Translations under genes and position numbers: made by a program
Shown: positions 11,869-22,415 of the stretch, in pieces
Layout: the number at the start of each line of letters is the position of its first letter
Numbering within the stretch: the stretch's first letter is position 1
The notes under the pieces: model-generated
Seen by the model: the letters and a program-made list of their open reading frames with translations, nothing else
The model's database searches: none
Told to the model about the DNA's origin: nothing
Source of the DNA: Sporothrix humicola
Lineage: Eukaryota > Ascomycota > Sordariomycetes > Ophiostomatales > Ophiostomataceae
Reading direction: 5' to 3'
Assembly (NCBI GenBank): GCA_021396245.1
Contig: WNYE01000110.1
Location: forward strand, 72,561 to 110,172
DNA length: 37,612 nt

Positions 11869-12642
11869 GCATCTTGGAGAGAAGATGGCTTGCGCCGGTT
11901 TATTCAGCTAAGGCGGTCTTTTCTTACGTCCTCTATGACCGGCTGGCCTTCCGAACCGTCTATCAACAATGCCAGCGAGACCATAGCGGATGATAATTCG
12001 GCGTCGTTGTCGTTGCCAGAGCGTGCCCGTCATACTCTGAGGCATGTGGCAGACTCCGTTGTGGTCTGCACTGCGCATTCGCAAAGCACGATGTCGGCCA
12101 CGCCGGGGGCCATTGCGATACCAGTAGGACTCACAATGTCGTCTTTTGCACCGTTGAGCCTATCCCCCAGCCCTGTCATCACATTCAACATCGCGGTGCC
12201 TAGCCGGACAGAACGGGTGATTGCTAGAACAAGGCATTTTATGATCCATGTTCTTTCGGGCGACGTTCATGGGGCCCGCCTTGCGGACGTTTTTCGAGCA
12301 GGCAATGCACAGCCGGCAAACACGCTCCGCGCCCTGCAACATTCGGGCAGCCAGGTTTTTTGGCCCCAAAAAACCCCTGGACTTCACGAAGACCACGAGC
12401 AACCATTCCTTCGAGGAGCGGGGGTGCTCTATGTACTTCGGTGTAGATTGCTGGATGAGCCTCTGAAGGGACTGGTTCCAGTTCGCGACCATGTGGTCGT
12501 CCTGGGCGAGATTCTGGAAATTATAGGCGGGGAGGCCGATGCCGTGGACAGTGGCGGCGCTCCTCGCTTTGGCCTGATCTATGGTGATCGCCACTATCGA
12601 CAATTGGGCAGCGCTGTATTGTACACCGAATCGGAAGACTAA
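11869..12642 (+). CDS. Flavin-reductase-like (FMN-binding split barrel) protein, 5' end unresolved
   Basis: The coding frame is open from a candidate acceptor (CTAATAG ending at 11868) to the stop at 12640–12642. The first in-frame ATG is at 11935 and would give 235 residues. The frame before it reads LRRFIQLRRSFLTSS, an Arg-rich amphipathic stretch like a mitochondrial presequence. That suggests the true start lies upstream in another exon. The core (TLRHVADSVVVCTAHS, GLTMSSFAPLSLSP, then VITFNIAVPSRT and FMIHVLSGD) matches the flavin-reductase-like domain that binds FMN. Near the end a RDHVVVLGEI strand is typical of these barrels. The likely role is an FMN-dependent oxidoreductase, perhaps mitochondrial. 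The substrate is unknown. Confidence 0.7.
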   Translation, partial: ASWREDGLRRFIQLRRSFLTSSMTGWPSEPSINNASETIADDNSASLSLPERARHTLRHVADSVVVCTAHSQSTMSATPGAIAIPVGLTMSSFAPLSLSPSPVITFNIAVPSRTERVIARTRHFMIHVLSGDVHGARLADVFRAGNAQPANTLRALQHSGSQVFWPQKTPGLHEDHEQPFLRGAGVLYVLRCRLLDEPLKGLVPVRDHVVVLGEILEIIGGEADAVDSGGAPRFGLIYGDRHYRQLGSAVLYTESED

Positions 12643-13140
12643 CTGTTCAAACGCACCGAGTTGAGTTGCACGGTGTCGTAGGCGTACACACCGCACGCTT
12701 GACATTGTGCGTGCGCGCCGAAACCACCATACGCTGTACATAGCCTTCAGCATACCTCATACCTTATGAGCTTGTAACTAACATGTACCATTGAATCCAA
12801 TATATTAACCCCTAATGTGCCATTCGCAACTAACTCAATAAGCCGATAAAGTGACAGCACAGAGCGTGGTATGCCTTGAATCAAAGGGGCCTGGGGCGGG
12901 ACGGAGGCTCTGTGGTTGTCTCGTTATGTCTCTGTATGGCATTCGCCCGGGCTGCGTTTGGTTCACGATACTAGCGATCCACGAACTTCTCGAATCTACC
13001 ATGTTAACTCATATATTCTTCCATTGCTTCGGAGTAAGTGCCCACCTGAAGGCGAGGCCATAAACTTCACAGAAAGAAAGCATGGTCGCACCCCTCCTCG
13101 CCATTGACGGAGTTCTGCCCCACTCTTTACTGTGTGGAAG
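12643..13140. other. Intergenic region upstream of HSP90, no gene seen
   Basis: This is the 3' flank of the flavin-reductase gene and the distal HSP90 upstream region. Only short frames without domain content are present. Confidence 0.5.
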
Positions 13141-13143
13141 CTC

Positions 13144-13250
13144 AGCCAATCAGATGTACATATTGGTTGCCATGGTGGCATGGCCTAGCCAATCATAGAA
13201 GCTTCTAGGGGCTAGAATTGGTAGAATCCCGTAGAATGTCCAGCGAAAGC
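13144..13250 (+). promoter_or_regulatory. HSP90 promoter: CCAAT boxes and heat-shock element
   Basis: Three CCAAT pentamers lie within 50 bases: 13146–13150 (+), 13162–13166 (as ATTGG) and 13189–13193 (+). They are followed directly by AGAAGCTTCT (13197–13206), an inverted pair of GAA units as in a heat-shock element. Further GAA units at about 13214, 13223, 13232 and 13244 recur at roughly 9–12 base spacing, like a gapped element. Hsf1 binding and CCAAT-complex (HAP/CBC) input are inferred from these motifs and the gene they precede. Confidence 0.65.
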
Positions 13251-13316
13251 TCTCTAGGCTGGGAGGACCTGCCAAAAAAAACTTGCCCTTTTAAGCTGTA
13301 ACGCTCCTGGACAAAA

Positions 13317-13373
13317 GCTCTCCTTTCTCTTCTTCTCTTCCTCTCTTTCCTCTCCCTCTCCCTCCATCTCTTC
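13317..13373 (+). promoter_or_regulatory. Pyrimidine-rich core-promoter tract of HSP90
   Basis: This is a nearly pure C/T stretch of about 55 bases. Such tracts sit just upstream of transcription starts in strongly expressed filamentous-fungal genes. The transcription start is probably just downstream, and the leader intron follows at 13459. Confidence 0.55.
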
Positions 13374-13458
13374 GCCTGCCTGCAATTGTTTTCTTGTCAG
13401 TCAACGGTTTTGACATCCCCCTCAGAAGACAAAATCACAAACCCAACACCTCCTACCT

Positions 13459-13680
13459 GTGAGTAAACCTTCCTCCCGTGACAGCTATTCGCACAGCCTT
13501 GCCTGCCGCACTATGCCATAGTCGCCCTGCCGGTTTGGAAGGCACTTATGAGGCTCTCGACGGCCGTCTGTCTCGCATATGCCTCATACTGCACTCGCCT
13601 CTACTTGGATTATCAATTCCATAAGGTGAATACTCGCTAACAGATGACTACCTATAATCTAGTTTGAAATCGACTTGCAG
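13459..13680 (+). other. Probable 5' UTR intron of HSP90
   Basis: A strong donor (CCT|GTGAGTAAA) at 13459 and an acceptor (GACTTGCAG) ending at 13680 bound 222 bases. Splicing would leave a 35-base leader segment before the ATG at 13716. Leader introns are frequent in highly expressed fungal genes. The alternative CTAACAG at about 13637–13643 could also serve as acceptor. Confidence 0.6.
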
Positions 13681-13715
13681 CCTTTCTGTTCTGCCACTGA
13701 ACAGCGCCCGTCAAG

Positions 13716-15573
13716 ATGTCTGGATCTGGAGAAACTTTCGAGTTCCAGGCTGAGATCTCTCAGCTCCTGTCCCTCATCATCAACACTGTCTACTCTAACA
13801 AGGAGATTTTCCTTCGGGAGCTCGTTTCCAATGCCTCGGATGCCCTGGACAAGATCCGCTATGAGTCCCTGTCGGACCCCAGCAAGCTGGACTCCGGCAA
13901 GGATCTCCGCATCGACATCATCCCTGACAAGGATGCCAAGACCCTGACTATCCGTGATACCGGTATCGGTATGACCAAGGCCGTAAGTATATTCTCGCTT
14001 GCCAGCCTCTGTCTCCCTTGATAGATATTTTCTGCTGCGGGATGGTCCCAAGGCCATTGCTAACTGGTTACTGTAGGACCTTGTCAACAACCTGGGTACC
14101 ATTGCTCGCTCTGGCACTAAGCAGTTCATGGAGGCCCTGACAGCTGGTGCCGATATTTCCATGATTGGCCAGTTTGGTGTTGGTTTCTATTCGGCCTACC
14201 TGGTTGCCGACCAGGTCAAGGTTATCTCCAAGAACAACGATGACGAGCAGTACATCTGGGAGTCCAGTGCCGGCGGTACCTTCACGATCCTGCCAGACAC
14301 CGATGGTGAGCCGCTTGGTCGTGGTACGAAGATCATCCTGCACCTCAAGGATGAGCAGCTCGACTACCTCAACGAGAGCAAGATCAAGGAGGTGATCAAG
14401 AAGCACTCGGAGTTCATCTCGTATCCGATCTACCTCCACGTCAAGAAGGAGACTGAGAAGGAGATCCCTGATGAGGATGCTGAAGAGGAAACCACTGCCG
14501 ATGACTCCGACGACAAGAAGCCCAAGATCGAGGAGGTCAGCGATGACGAAGACGGCAAGGAGAAGGATGACAAGAAGAAGAAGACGAAGAAGGTGACGGA
14601 GACCACGATTGAAGAGGAAGAGCTGAACAAGCAGAAGCCAATCTGGACCCGCAACCCCCAGGACATCTCTCAGGAGGAGTACGCTGCTTTCTACAAGTCG
14701 CTTACAAACGATTGGGAGGACCACCTTGCCGTCAAGCACTTTTCGGTTGAGGGTCAGCTCGAGTTCCGTGCCATTCTCTTTGTGCCGAAGCGTGCCCCAT
14801 TCGACCTTTTCGAGACGAAGAAGACGAAGAACAACATCAAGCTCTACGTCCGCCGCGTGTTCATCACTGATGATGCCACTGATCTGGTTCCTGAGTGGCT
14901 CAGCTTCATCAAGGGCGTTGTCGATTCCGAAGACCTGCCCCTGAATCTCTCCCGCGAGACGCTTCAGCAGAACAAGATTATGAAGGTCATCAAGAAGAAC
15001 ATTGTGAAGAAGTCGATCGAGCTGTTCACCGAGATCTCCGAGGACAAGGAGCAGTTCGACAAGTTTTACACTGCCTTCTCGAAGAACATCAAGCTGGGCA
15101 TCCACGAGGACACCCAGAACCGGCCGGCTCTGGCGAAGCTTCTGCGCTTCAACTCGACCAAATCGGGCGACGAGCAGACTTCGTTGGCTGACTACGTCAC
15201 CCGGATGCCGGAGCATCAGAAGAACATGTATTACATCACCGGCGAGTCCATCAAGGCCGTTTCCCGCTCTCCTTTCCTGGATTCTCTCAAGGCAAAAGGC
15301 TTCGAGGTGCTGTTCTTGGTTGACCCCATTGATGAGTACGCCATGACCCAGCTCAAGGAGTTTGAGGGCAAGAAGCTCGTCGACATCACGAAGGATTTTG
15401 AGCTTGAGGAAACCGAGGAGGAGAAGAAGATTCGGGAGGCTGAAGAGAAGGAGTATGAGGGCCTTGCCAAGGCTCTGAAGAACATTCTCGGCGATAAGGT
15501 CGAGAAGGTTGTCGTCTCCCACAAACTCACCGGCTCACCTTGCGCTATCCGCACCGGCCAATTTGGCTGGTCT

Positions 15574-15608
<35 letters not shown>

Positions 15609-15939
15609 TCGCGATACATCGATGTCGAGCTACATGTCGTCTAAGAAGACGTTTGAGATTTCTCCTCAGAGCCCCATCATCAAGGAGCTCAAGAAGAAGG
15701 TTGAGGCCGATGGCGAGGATGACAAGACTGTGAAGTCGATCGTCCAGCTTCTGTTCGAGACATCCCTGCTGGTGTCGGGCTTCACCATTGATGAGCCTGC
15801 CAGTTTCGCCGAGCGCATCCACAAGCTGGTCTCCCTTGGCCTGAACATCGATGAAGAGCCAGAGGCTGAGGATGCTACCCCTGCTGATGCCCCTGTTGCC
15901 GCTGAGGCTGGCGACAGCGCCATGGAGGAGGTTGACTAA
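13716..15939 (+). CDS. HSP90: Cytosolic molecular chaperone Hsp90
   Basis: The exons are 13716–13982 and 14077–15939, phase 0, and the product is 709 residues. The N-terminal GHKL ATPase domain shows IFLRELVSNASDALDK (catalytic Glu and nucleotide-binding Asn) and IRDTGIGMTKA with the conserved Asp. GQFGVGFYSAY forms the ATP-lid region. An acidic/lysine-rich charged linker spans about 212–262, followed by the middle domain (WTRNP, NLSRETLQQ) and a dimerisation domain. The protein ends in MEEVD, the TPR co-chaperone docking motif that marks the cytosolic form. Hsp90 matures kinases, receptors and other clients with Hsp70 and Aha1. Codon use is strongly biased to C/G-ending codons, as expected for high expression. 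Confidence 0.98.
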
Positions 15940-16444
15940 ACAACCGGAATGAATAAATGAACAAACCAGGAACTGGGTGGATGATAAAAATTTAAACTGG
16001 AGTTAGGACTGGACTGGCTGTGTTATGTGTTATCTTTCCATGATGCCCACGTACTTTTCGTGCGATCACACAAATTTCCTAATTGTCACCGCCTTTATGT
16101 TGTTCACTTGCCACATTAGGCGTTGAACATGCACAAGGTTAGTTCTATGGAATTTGTTGTGTTTTCTCTCTCTCTTTTCATTGCTGTTTACGTAGAGCTG
16201 AATTAAGAATCTTAATCTCCATGCATCTCTCGCGCCACATTTGATTGCCCTTGTATGTAGTGTAGAACAAGCCAAAACTGATAGTAATAGACTGCATACT
16301 GGCTGAGGCGGTAATTAGTAACAAACCTGTATGCTCGCTCTACTTTAGTAGCCGTTTGCCCATGAATGGAGGGAGTCCTATCGAACAACACACCTGGCAT
16401 TAAATATCTATAGTCACATTAAATCTTACAGCCCTCTCTCAACA
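15940..16444. other. Convergent 3' spacer HSP90 / kinase
   Basis: The spacer is about 500 bases of A/T-richer sequence between two convergent stops, with several poly-pyrimidine and ATTAAA-like words. It is presumably the 3' UTRs of both genes. No gene was seen. Confidence 0.5.
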
Positions 16445-18915
16445 TCAAATCTCTTCCCCTTCTGCCTCTTTCCTGAACTTCAATCCGCCCTCAATCGCCA
16501 ATGCTTCACGGACCCAGGTAGACTCTGAGACTTGGTCAACGGTCCATCTACTGCGGGCTCGTTTAAGAAGACCTTCGGTTATCTCCATGGCGCCACCCAA
16601 TCCGCTCGCCCGAAATTTGGCAACATCCCCCTCGTGATCCCCGTCATCGCCAGCAAACCGAATCCAACGCCATTCAACACGAGCGATGCGGTGACTGGTC
16701 CTCGAGCGCATCCGATGTGCGTCACTCATGCCAGGGTTGGGATCAAACGGTAAACGACCCTCGAGCAGCGCATACAAAAGGACACCCAGGGACCATGCGT
16801 CTGTTGCGCGTCCATCGTACGGCTGTCCCATAATGACTTCCGGAGCGGCATAGTCATCCGACCCGCACCGAGTCTCAAGTTTCTCGTCATCAGCAACTCG
16901 TCTCGAAAGTCCAAGGTCCGTGAGAGTAGTCACACTATATGGGTAGGTCTCCCAATCAATAGAGCTGTCTGCCAGTTCCCCAGGAGTCAGGTTGACAAGT
17001 ACGTCTACAAGCAGAAACAAAAGTTAGTAGAACGACAATATCATCGGAGATACTGTGTCTCCGAAAAAGGGCAGCTTTGCAACTTACTTTCCAGTTTGAT
17101 GTCGCGATGAACAATGTGCTGGCCATGCAGATATTGTACAGCACTGACAAGCTCATAGAACATACGTGCAAGGAGACGTGGTGAGAGAATATCGCGATGG
17201 GTGCTGGCAACATCAAAGAGGTCACCCCCGGGGCAATAGCTTAACACAAGGATGGCCCGCGTTGGCTCAATGTTCCAGGCCTTGAGTCGGACAAGAGACG
17301 GGTGGTGGATGGAACGCATAATTTCTAACTCGCGCTTCAGACTCATTTCGATGCGATCTTCCGAGGCACCACCCTTAGGGCCGTGCTCGCACACTTTAAT
17401 AGCAACGAGCGTGCTGCGATCATATGTAGGTGGTGTCACCGAAGCAGAAATACCTGGGGCTTGAACCTGTGGCGCATCCCGGCCAGGCGAAGAAATCTGG
17501 TTGGTAGCCAACATAACACGGCTGAACGTGCCTTGACCGAGCAGCTTAATAGAACGCCAGCGCCGTCGTTTTCGATCATCCCGCCCACATGCCTCGAAGT
17601 ATTCGTATCGGCTCTGGCTTGCGGCCGAATCTCGGTCCGTGGCCGCAATGCCATCTCCGAGGAGCATAGAAGATTCGCTTGGAGGGGGGGTGGGTGGCTT
17701 TTCAACAGGTGTGAGTCCTCTAACTTCAGAAAGGTGTGGCTCACGACGCATGTGCGACTCATACAGGGCTTCAGTATGCCGATGATCATCCTCTGTTTTT
17801 GAATGGGTAGCGGACACAGTGATCATACGCTTTGGCGGTTGTACTGGGTCGGGGACATATTCAGAAACACTCCGTTCTCGCGTGTGACCTGGATGCTGAT
17901 CAATGTGTCCTTGGCCAGTCTCAGGAGGTCGCCCCGGATTCCCGGCAATCAATTCAGCATAAGCCTTTCTTTTTGCATGATGGGCCAATGCAGCACTGAG
18001 AGACTCGCCATTTGCTGTGACAAGAGCTGATTCAGGCATGCCGGTAAGCAAATGGACAGTAGTTTCGTTCGTGGGGGACCGGCCGAGCTTTTTCCACGGC
18101 CCTGGCGAATCCCCGGACAGTAATGGTGAAGGCAGTGGGGTCACGTCACCCATAGCCGTGATAATCGGGCTCGGAACCGTGGAGCTGGCAGCAGATGCCG
18201 TGCTGAACCCGTGGTAACCTGTTGTTTGGAGGCTTGGTGTGCGGGATACAAGGCGCAGCGATGTGCTTGAACCTTTGTGCTGCAATACAAGGGTGGAAGG
18301 GCGTATATAGTTTGAGGGTGGTGTCGAGTTGATTACGGACGACGACGCCGCATTCAGACTTGCCTGGTCCGTGTTCTGGCGAGAGGTAAGTGGAGCCGGG
18401 GCCACAAGACCAGATTGGATGTCTGTCTGCAACCGGAGGGAATGGGGTGCACTGGTACGAGCAGCCTGAACAGCCCAGCCACTAATGGGGTCGTTTGCTA
18501 ACGATTCGGGCTGTATCGCGAGGGGTACAGATGTTGGTGGGGAATTCGACAGTGGCGGCGATGGTGCGGTCGTATGTGAACGGAACTGAACCTCGTTCGT
18601 CAGAGGGCGACAGGGGGTCGCAGATGTCGCTGGCAAGGGCAAGGACGCCGGCGATGTGGCAAGGAGTCTTGGAAGCCGTCCAGATACCGGATTGCAAGTT
18701 GTATCTGCTACAACAAGGTCCGCGGATAGGAGCGCAGAAGGCGAGGGTGGTCGAAGAGTCGGGCAGGAGCTGTCCAGACTCGGATACGTAGGACTTGATG
18801 GTGCATCTATAGATTCGGTAGCAGACGGCGCTCGTTGCCCGCTTGATTTGTCTTGATCATGACTGTGGGCACGGTCGGTGCGTCTTAATGTTGAATTCGA
18901 ACAACCGCCATCCAT
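16445..18915 (-). CDS. Serine/threonine protein kinase with long disordered head
   Basis: The two exons are 17088–18915 and 16445–17004, with an 83-base intron that splits the Asn codon of HRDIKLEN. The product is 795 residues. Residues 1 to about 450 are Ser/Pro/Thr-rich and probably disordered, with many SP and TP sites. The kinase domain starts at about 453 with a glycine loop GQGTFSRV (460–467), the ATP lysine in VAIK (Lys507), HRDIKLEN (catalytic Asp604), DLG (Asp639) in place of the usual DFG, and DYAAPE in the activation segment. The domain fills the C terminus. The pattern suits a fungal CAMK-type kinase of the Prr/Npr-like kind, but I cannot name the orthologue. It is divergent from the primase gene. 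Confidence 0.9.
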
Positions 18916-20270
18916 GTTGCAAGCAACGATGTCCTAGCATGCAATGATTTTTCAGATGAGCACCGGCGCACCGAGCCCCAGCAGCAAGACGGGTCCGGAA
19001 GGTACACGGCCCGGGTCTTCAGCCAGATAGAACGCAGAAGTACCCAAAGTCTGCCCAGTCTGTGCACGCCGCGTGTGTTTTCAAGAACCTCGAGTCTACC
19101 GTGCAGGCAGCTTTTGGCAAGCGGCAAGCCGACCAGCCCAGTGCAGCCTAAAGGTCGTCCGCCGGCAAACCTGCTTTGCCCGAGGGCGGTCTTATCTTCA
19201 CTGGTTGTTGGAGCAGCTGTCTGGAAGACTCTGGGTTAGAGAAGGATCACAAGGGTGCTTCTTAGTCCAGCAGCAATAACGAAGCAATGTATTATGAAGG
19301 GACATACACAATGGGCGGTGCAGGTCGTGGTTCTGCGGTTCGTCTAGGATGAAGAGGTCGAGTGATAGTGTCTGTCGGCAATGGTTGCAGTCGCAACAAT
19401 TGGTCGGTATGAGAAGAACAAGAAATGCAGTCGCGTAGCACGGTGCAGGAGCGAGATTGAAAACAGAGGCATGCGGCATCTGCGTATAGTGTCAATTAAA
19501 GCAGCGTCTGAAAAAGGGCTTTGAGGCTGGATCTAGAGAGTCACTACTCCGTACTCCGTAGAATAATAATATCTTGCAACAAATAGGCCTCACAATTGCC
19601 TCCTTTTTGCTTTTGTCCTCGCTGTGGGCAGTTCACGGGGCATCCTACTAGACAGCTATGGGGCCCACAAAACTCTTTTCTGGCCTGTCTGGCCTGGCCT
19701 GAAGCGACCTTGTTATGGGGAAATACAGACAACAGATACAGTGGATTACGCATTCAATCGCCAGGGCCAGCCATGGCCACTTTTTTTACTAGGCGCCCAG
19801 GAGAAACATACTCAGGTCACAAGGTAACGTAACGAGTGGTAAAATGCAGTGGTGCCGTCCATTAGGATCGAAACGGAAAGCGCGCAGCTACGTTCGCCAG
19901 TTCAACCAATCATAGACACACTAAGAGCCACTGAGACAGTCCGCTAGTTATCCTTCCAGTTCTCTGTCCCAACTGATGGTACCTCTTCTTCGAAAAACGT
20001 AACTACGTAGAAACACAGTTCAGGAAAGACTTACTTCTGAATTTGTTTGTTTGATATATATATCTCTCTCCCGTTGCTTCGTACGTGAACGAAATGGGGC
20101 AGCTTAATACCGTAACGGGGAAGAGAAAGAAAGAAAGAAAGAAAAAGATTTAAAAGACATCCAGTTATCCTTAACAGGCGGGCCAAAATGGGCAGAATGT
20201 TGGAACAAGACTCGAGCAAAAATAACCCACATACCTGTGACACTTAAATGACTAATCGAGTCACGCCCCA
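18916..20270. other. Intergenic region kinase–PRI2, distal part
   Basis: The region is non-coding as far as can be seen. It contains TACTCCGTACTCCGTA (19545–19560), two overlapping copies of the short dispersed word described for 28934–30136. It also has a CCAAT in CAACCAATCATAG near 19908 and a (GAAA)5 microsatellite at 20125–20144. Open frames here are short and without domain content. Confidence 0.5.
20125..20144 (+). repeat. (GAAA)5 microsatellite
   Basis: There are five perfect GAAA units, flanked by further A/G-rich sequence. It lies in the divergent spacer about 450 bases before the primase start codon. Confidence 0.9.
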
Positions 20271-20310
20271 TAAATACGCGATACTGTTGGTCAACGTTTA
20301 ATTGGGCCTT

Positions 20311-20488
20311 GTCGCGTCAAGTCGCGTCCCAACTGTCTGATATCCACATTAAGTTGACTGCGTGAGCAACAGTAACACCCAGACGATGTACCTGCCTTCT
20401 CCGATTGCTCTGGGAATTAAAGAGTACTTCTTCGATATCCACCAACATTTGCGAGTTCTACTTCTTCGTCTTCTTTCCTATTACGCGT
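20311..20488 (+). promoter_or_regulatory. Candidate MCB-like (ACGCGT) sites upstream of primase gene
   Basis: There are two GTCGCGTC words in tandem (20311–20318 and 20321–20328) and a perfect ACGCGT at 20483–20488, about 110 bases before the start codon. A further ACGCGT lies in the first intron (20825–20830). ACGCGT is the MluI cell-cycle box bound by MBF, which drives G1/S transcription of replication genes in yeasts. Use of it here is inferred. Confidence 0.5.
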
Positions 20489-20596
20489 ACCTGCCCCATT
20501 TGCCATATGTAGACTCGACCAAAGCCAATTGGAACAACATCAACTTCACCGCTTCCACAGAAGAACGCCATAAAATCACCACGCATCGCGAACACA

Positions 20597-22415
20597 ATGA
20601 TCAGGCAAGACTTCAACCGCGTTGAGGCCAAGCGACGCAACGTCCTCGACCACCGCAAAAAACAATTCGCCGACCCATCTTACAAAGAATCGCATTATCC
20701 AACACGCCTCAGCATCTATGCAGACCCGCCAACCTCAGATATCACTCTGGAGCAGTTCGAGCAATGGGCAATTGATCGGCTGCGTGGTAAGCCTCTCCTT
20801 CTAACTGCTCTACGATAGTTAATCACGCGTTATTGACACCTCTTTGCAGTCCTTGCTGAGCTGGAGGCATGCTCTTTCCGCAATCGATCTCCAGCAGAGA
20901 CGGCCGCGTACATGAAGCCGATACTGGAAAAGTATTTGCCGTTAGACACAAATAGCAGCCTGTCGACGCAGTTGGCCTCACAGCGCAAAAAAGACCACTA
21001 CAGTCACTTCATCCTCCGACTTGCCTTTTCATCGACAGAGGATCTTCGCCGGCGCTTTGCTCGCTTGGAGACTATGCTTTTCCGACTACGCCTTGGCACC
21101 GATGATATGCGAGAGCGGTCTATCTTCATTCAAAGCCTAAACTTGGATTGGGAAATAGTTTCCGAAGAAGAAAGGCTCGCACTCGTCTCTGAGCTAGGAG
21201 CGACGAGTAACTCCCTTGGCCATGGTGGCCGCAAACAGCAGGTGGCGGAAGAAGAGAGCTGGTGCAAAGTTGAATGGGACCGTGTTCCCGAGCTAATTGA
21301 GAGTCGTAAAGTATTTCTCAAGGCTGGCAAAGCTTATGTCCCTGCGCGAGAGCAAGCGAGCATGGTGGTCTCCGAGTTCTCATCCCGTTTGGAAAGGGCG
21401 CTTGAGGTATGTGACGATGGGACCGAGAATATCAAATTGCGATGCAACTGATGACGAGCGCCAGGGGCTAACACTATTATTAATGAGTATCAGCTCACAG
21501 CGCGCGCCCTTCCGAGATTGGACGAAGACGACCGCCTAACCCCCATTCTCGACCACCTGTCCAAAAACTTTGTCACGCCTGATGCAGCCTACGCAAATAA
21601 TGATAATGGGCTTTCCGGGGCCAATATCAATGCGCGAAGCATCGATGGCCTTGCCACAGCTCACTTCCCTCTGTGTATGCAAAACTTACACAGATCATTG
21701 CGGCGCGATGCTCATCTGAAGCACTATGGCCGGTTGCAGTACACCCTGTTTCTCAAAGGCATTGGTCTGAGTCTTGAGGAATGTCTCCTTTTTTGGCGTC
21801 AGAGCTTCAACAAAATAACAGAAGACACATTCAACAAGGAGTACCGGTACAATGTACGCCATTCGTACGGTGACGTGGGCGGTGATACTAATCGTCGTGG
21901 TGGTGGCTACAGCCCCTACAGCTGTCAGAAAATCTTGACAGAGCACCCCCCTGGGCCAGGTGAAAATCATGGCTGTCCATATCGACATTTCAATGTCGAA
22001 AATCTGACAGCTTTATTACAAGCCGTTGGTGTTACAGACCGAGCCCTCCTTCAGGGTGTGAGAGAAGACAAAGAAAAACAAAAGTTCCACATGGCTTGCA
22101 ACCGGTAAGTACTTCCTCTACGGCTGCTATAAAAACCTCTTTCTTTCTCTCTTTGGCTTCGCTTAGTTGCGAGACCATGTATGTTATCTGCATATCTATG
22201 ACTGCCAGCAGCTAACCTCTTTGATTTTCCTTCGTACCATCAGGGTTTTCGAATTTGTTCATAAGAATGAAATCCGCCGTGCTAAGGACGAGAGCATCAT
22301 GACGGCTGCGCAGCTAGAGACAATCGTGCACCCTAACGAATATTTCAAGAGAAGCTACCTGCTCAAGAATTTGGGTCGGGGCAGCGTCTCGGATGCGGCG
22401 ACTGGCGGGTATTGA
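20597..22415 (+). CDS. PRI2: DNA primase large subunit
   Basis: The exons are 20597–20786, 20850–21406, 21494–22104 and 22244–22415, all GT–AG, and the frame closes to 509 residues. The N-terminal half carries the helical region that contacts the small subunit (DHYSHFILRLAFSSTEDLRR). The C-terminal half has LKHYGRLQYTLFLKGIGL and four conserved cysteines: Cys310 (FPLCM), Cys393 (YSCQK), Cys410 (GCPYRHF) and Cys451 (ACNR). These ligate the 4Fe-4S cluster required for primer initiation. Their spacing (83, 17, 41) closely follows the human 80, 17, 40 pattern. The protein works with Pri1 in the polymerase-alpha/primase complex. The start was chosen because MIRQDFNRVEAKRRN is the family N terminus. 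An upstream ATG at 20386 opens an overlapping out-of-frame frame. Confidence 0.95.

Noticed and set aside
14068..15522. 484-codon open frame antisense to HSP90
   Set aside because: It is Leu/Val/Asp-repetitive, lacks any domain and arises because the strongly C/G-ending codons of HSP90 remove stops on the other strand.
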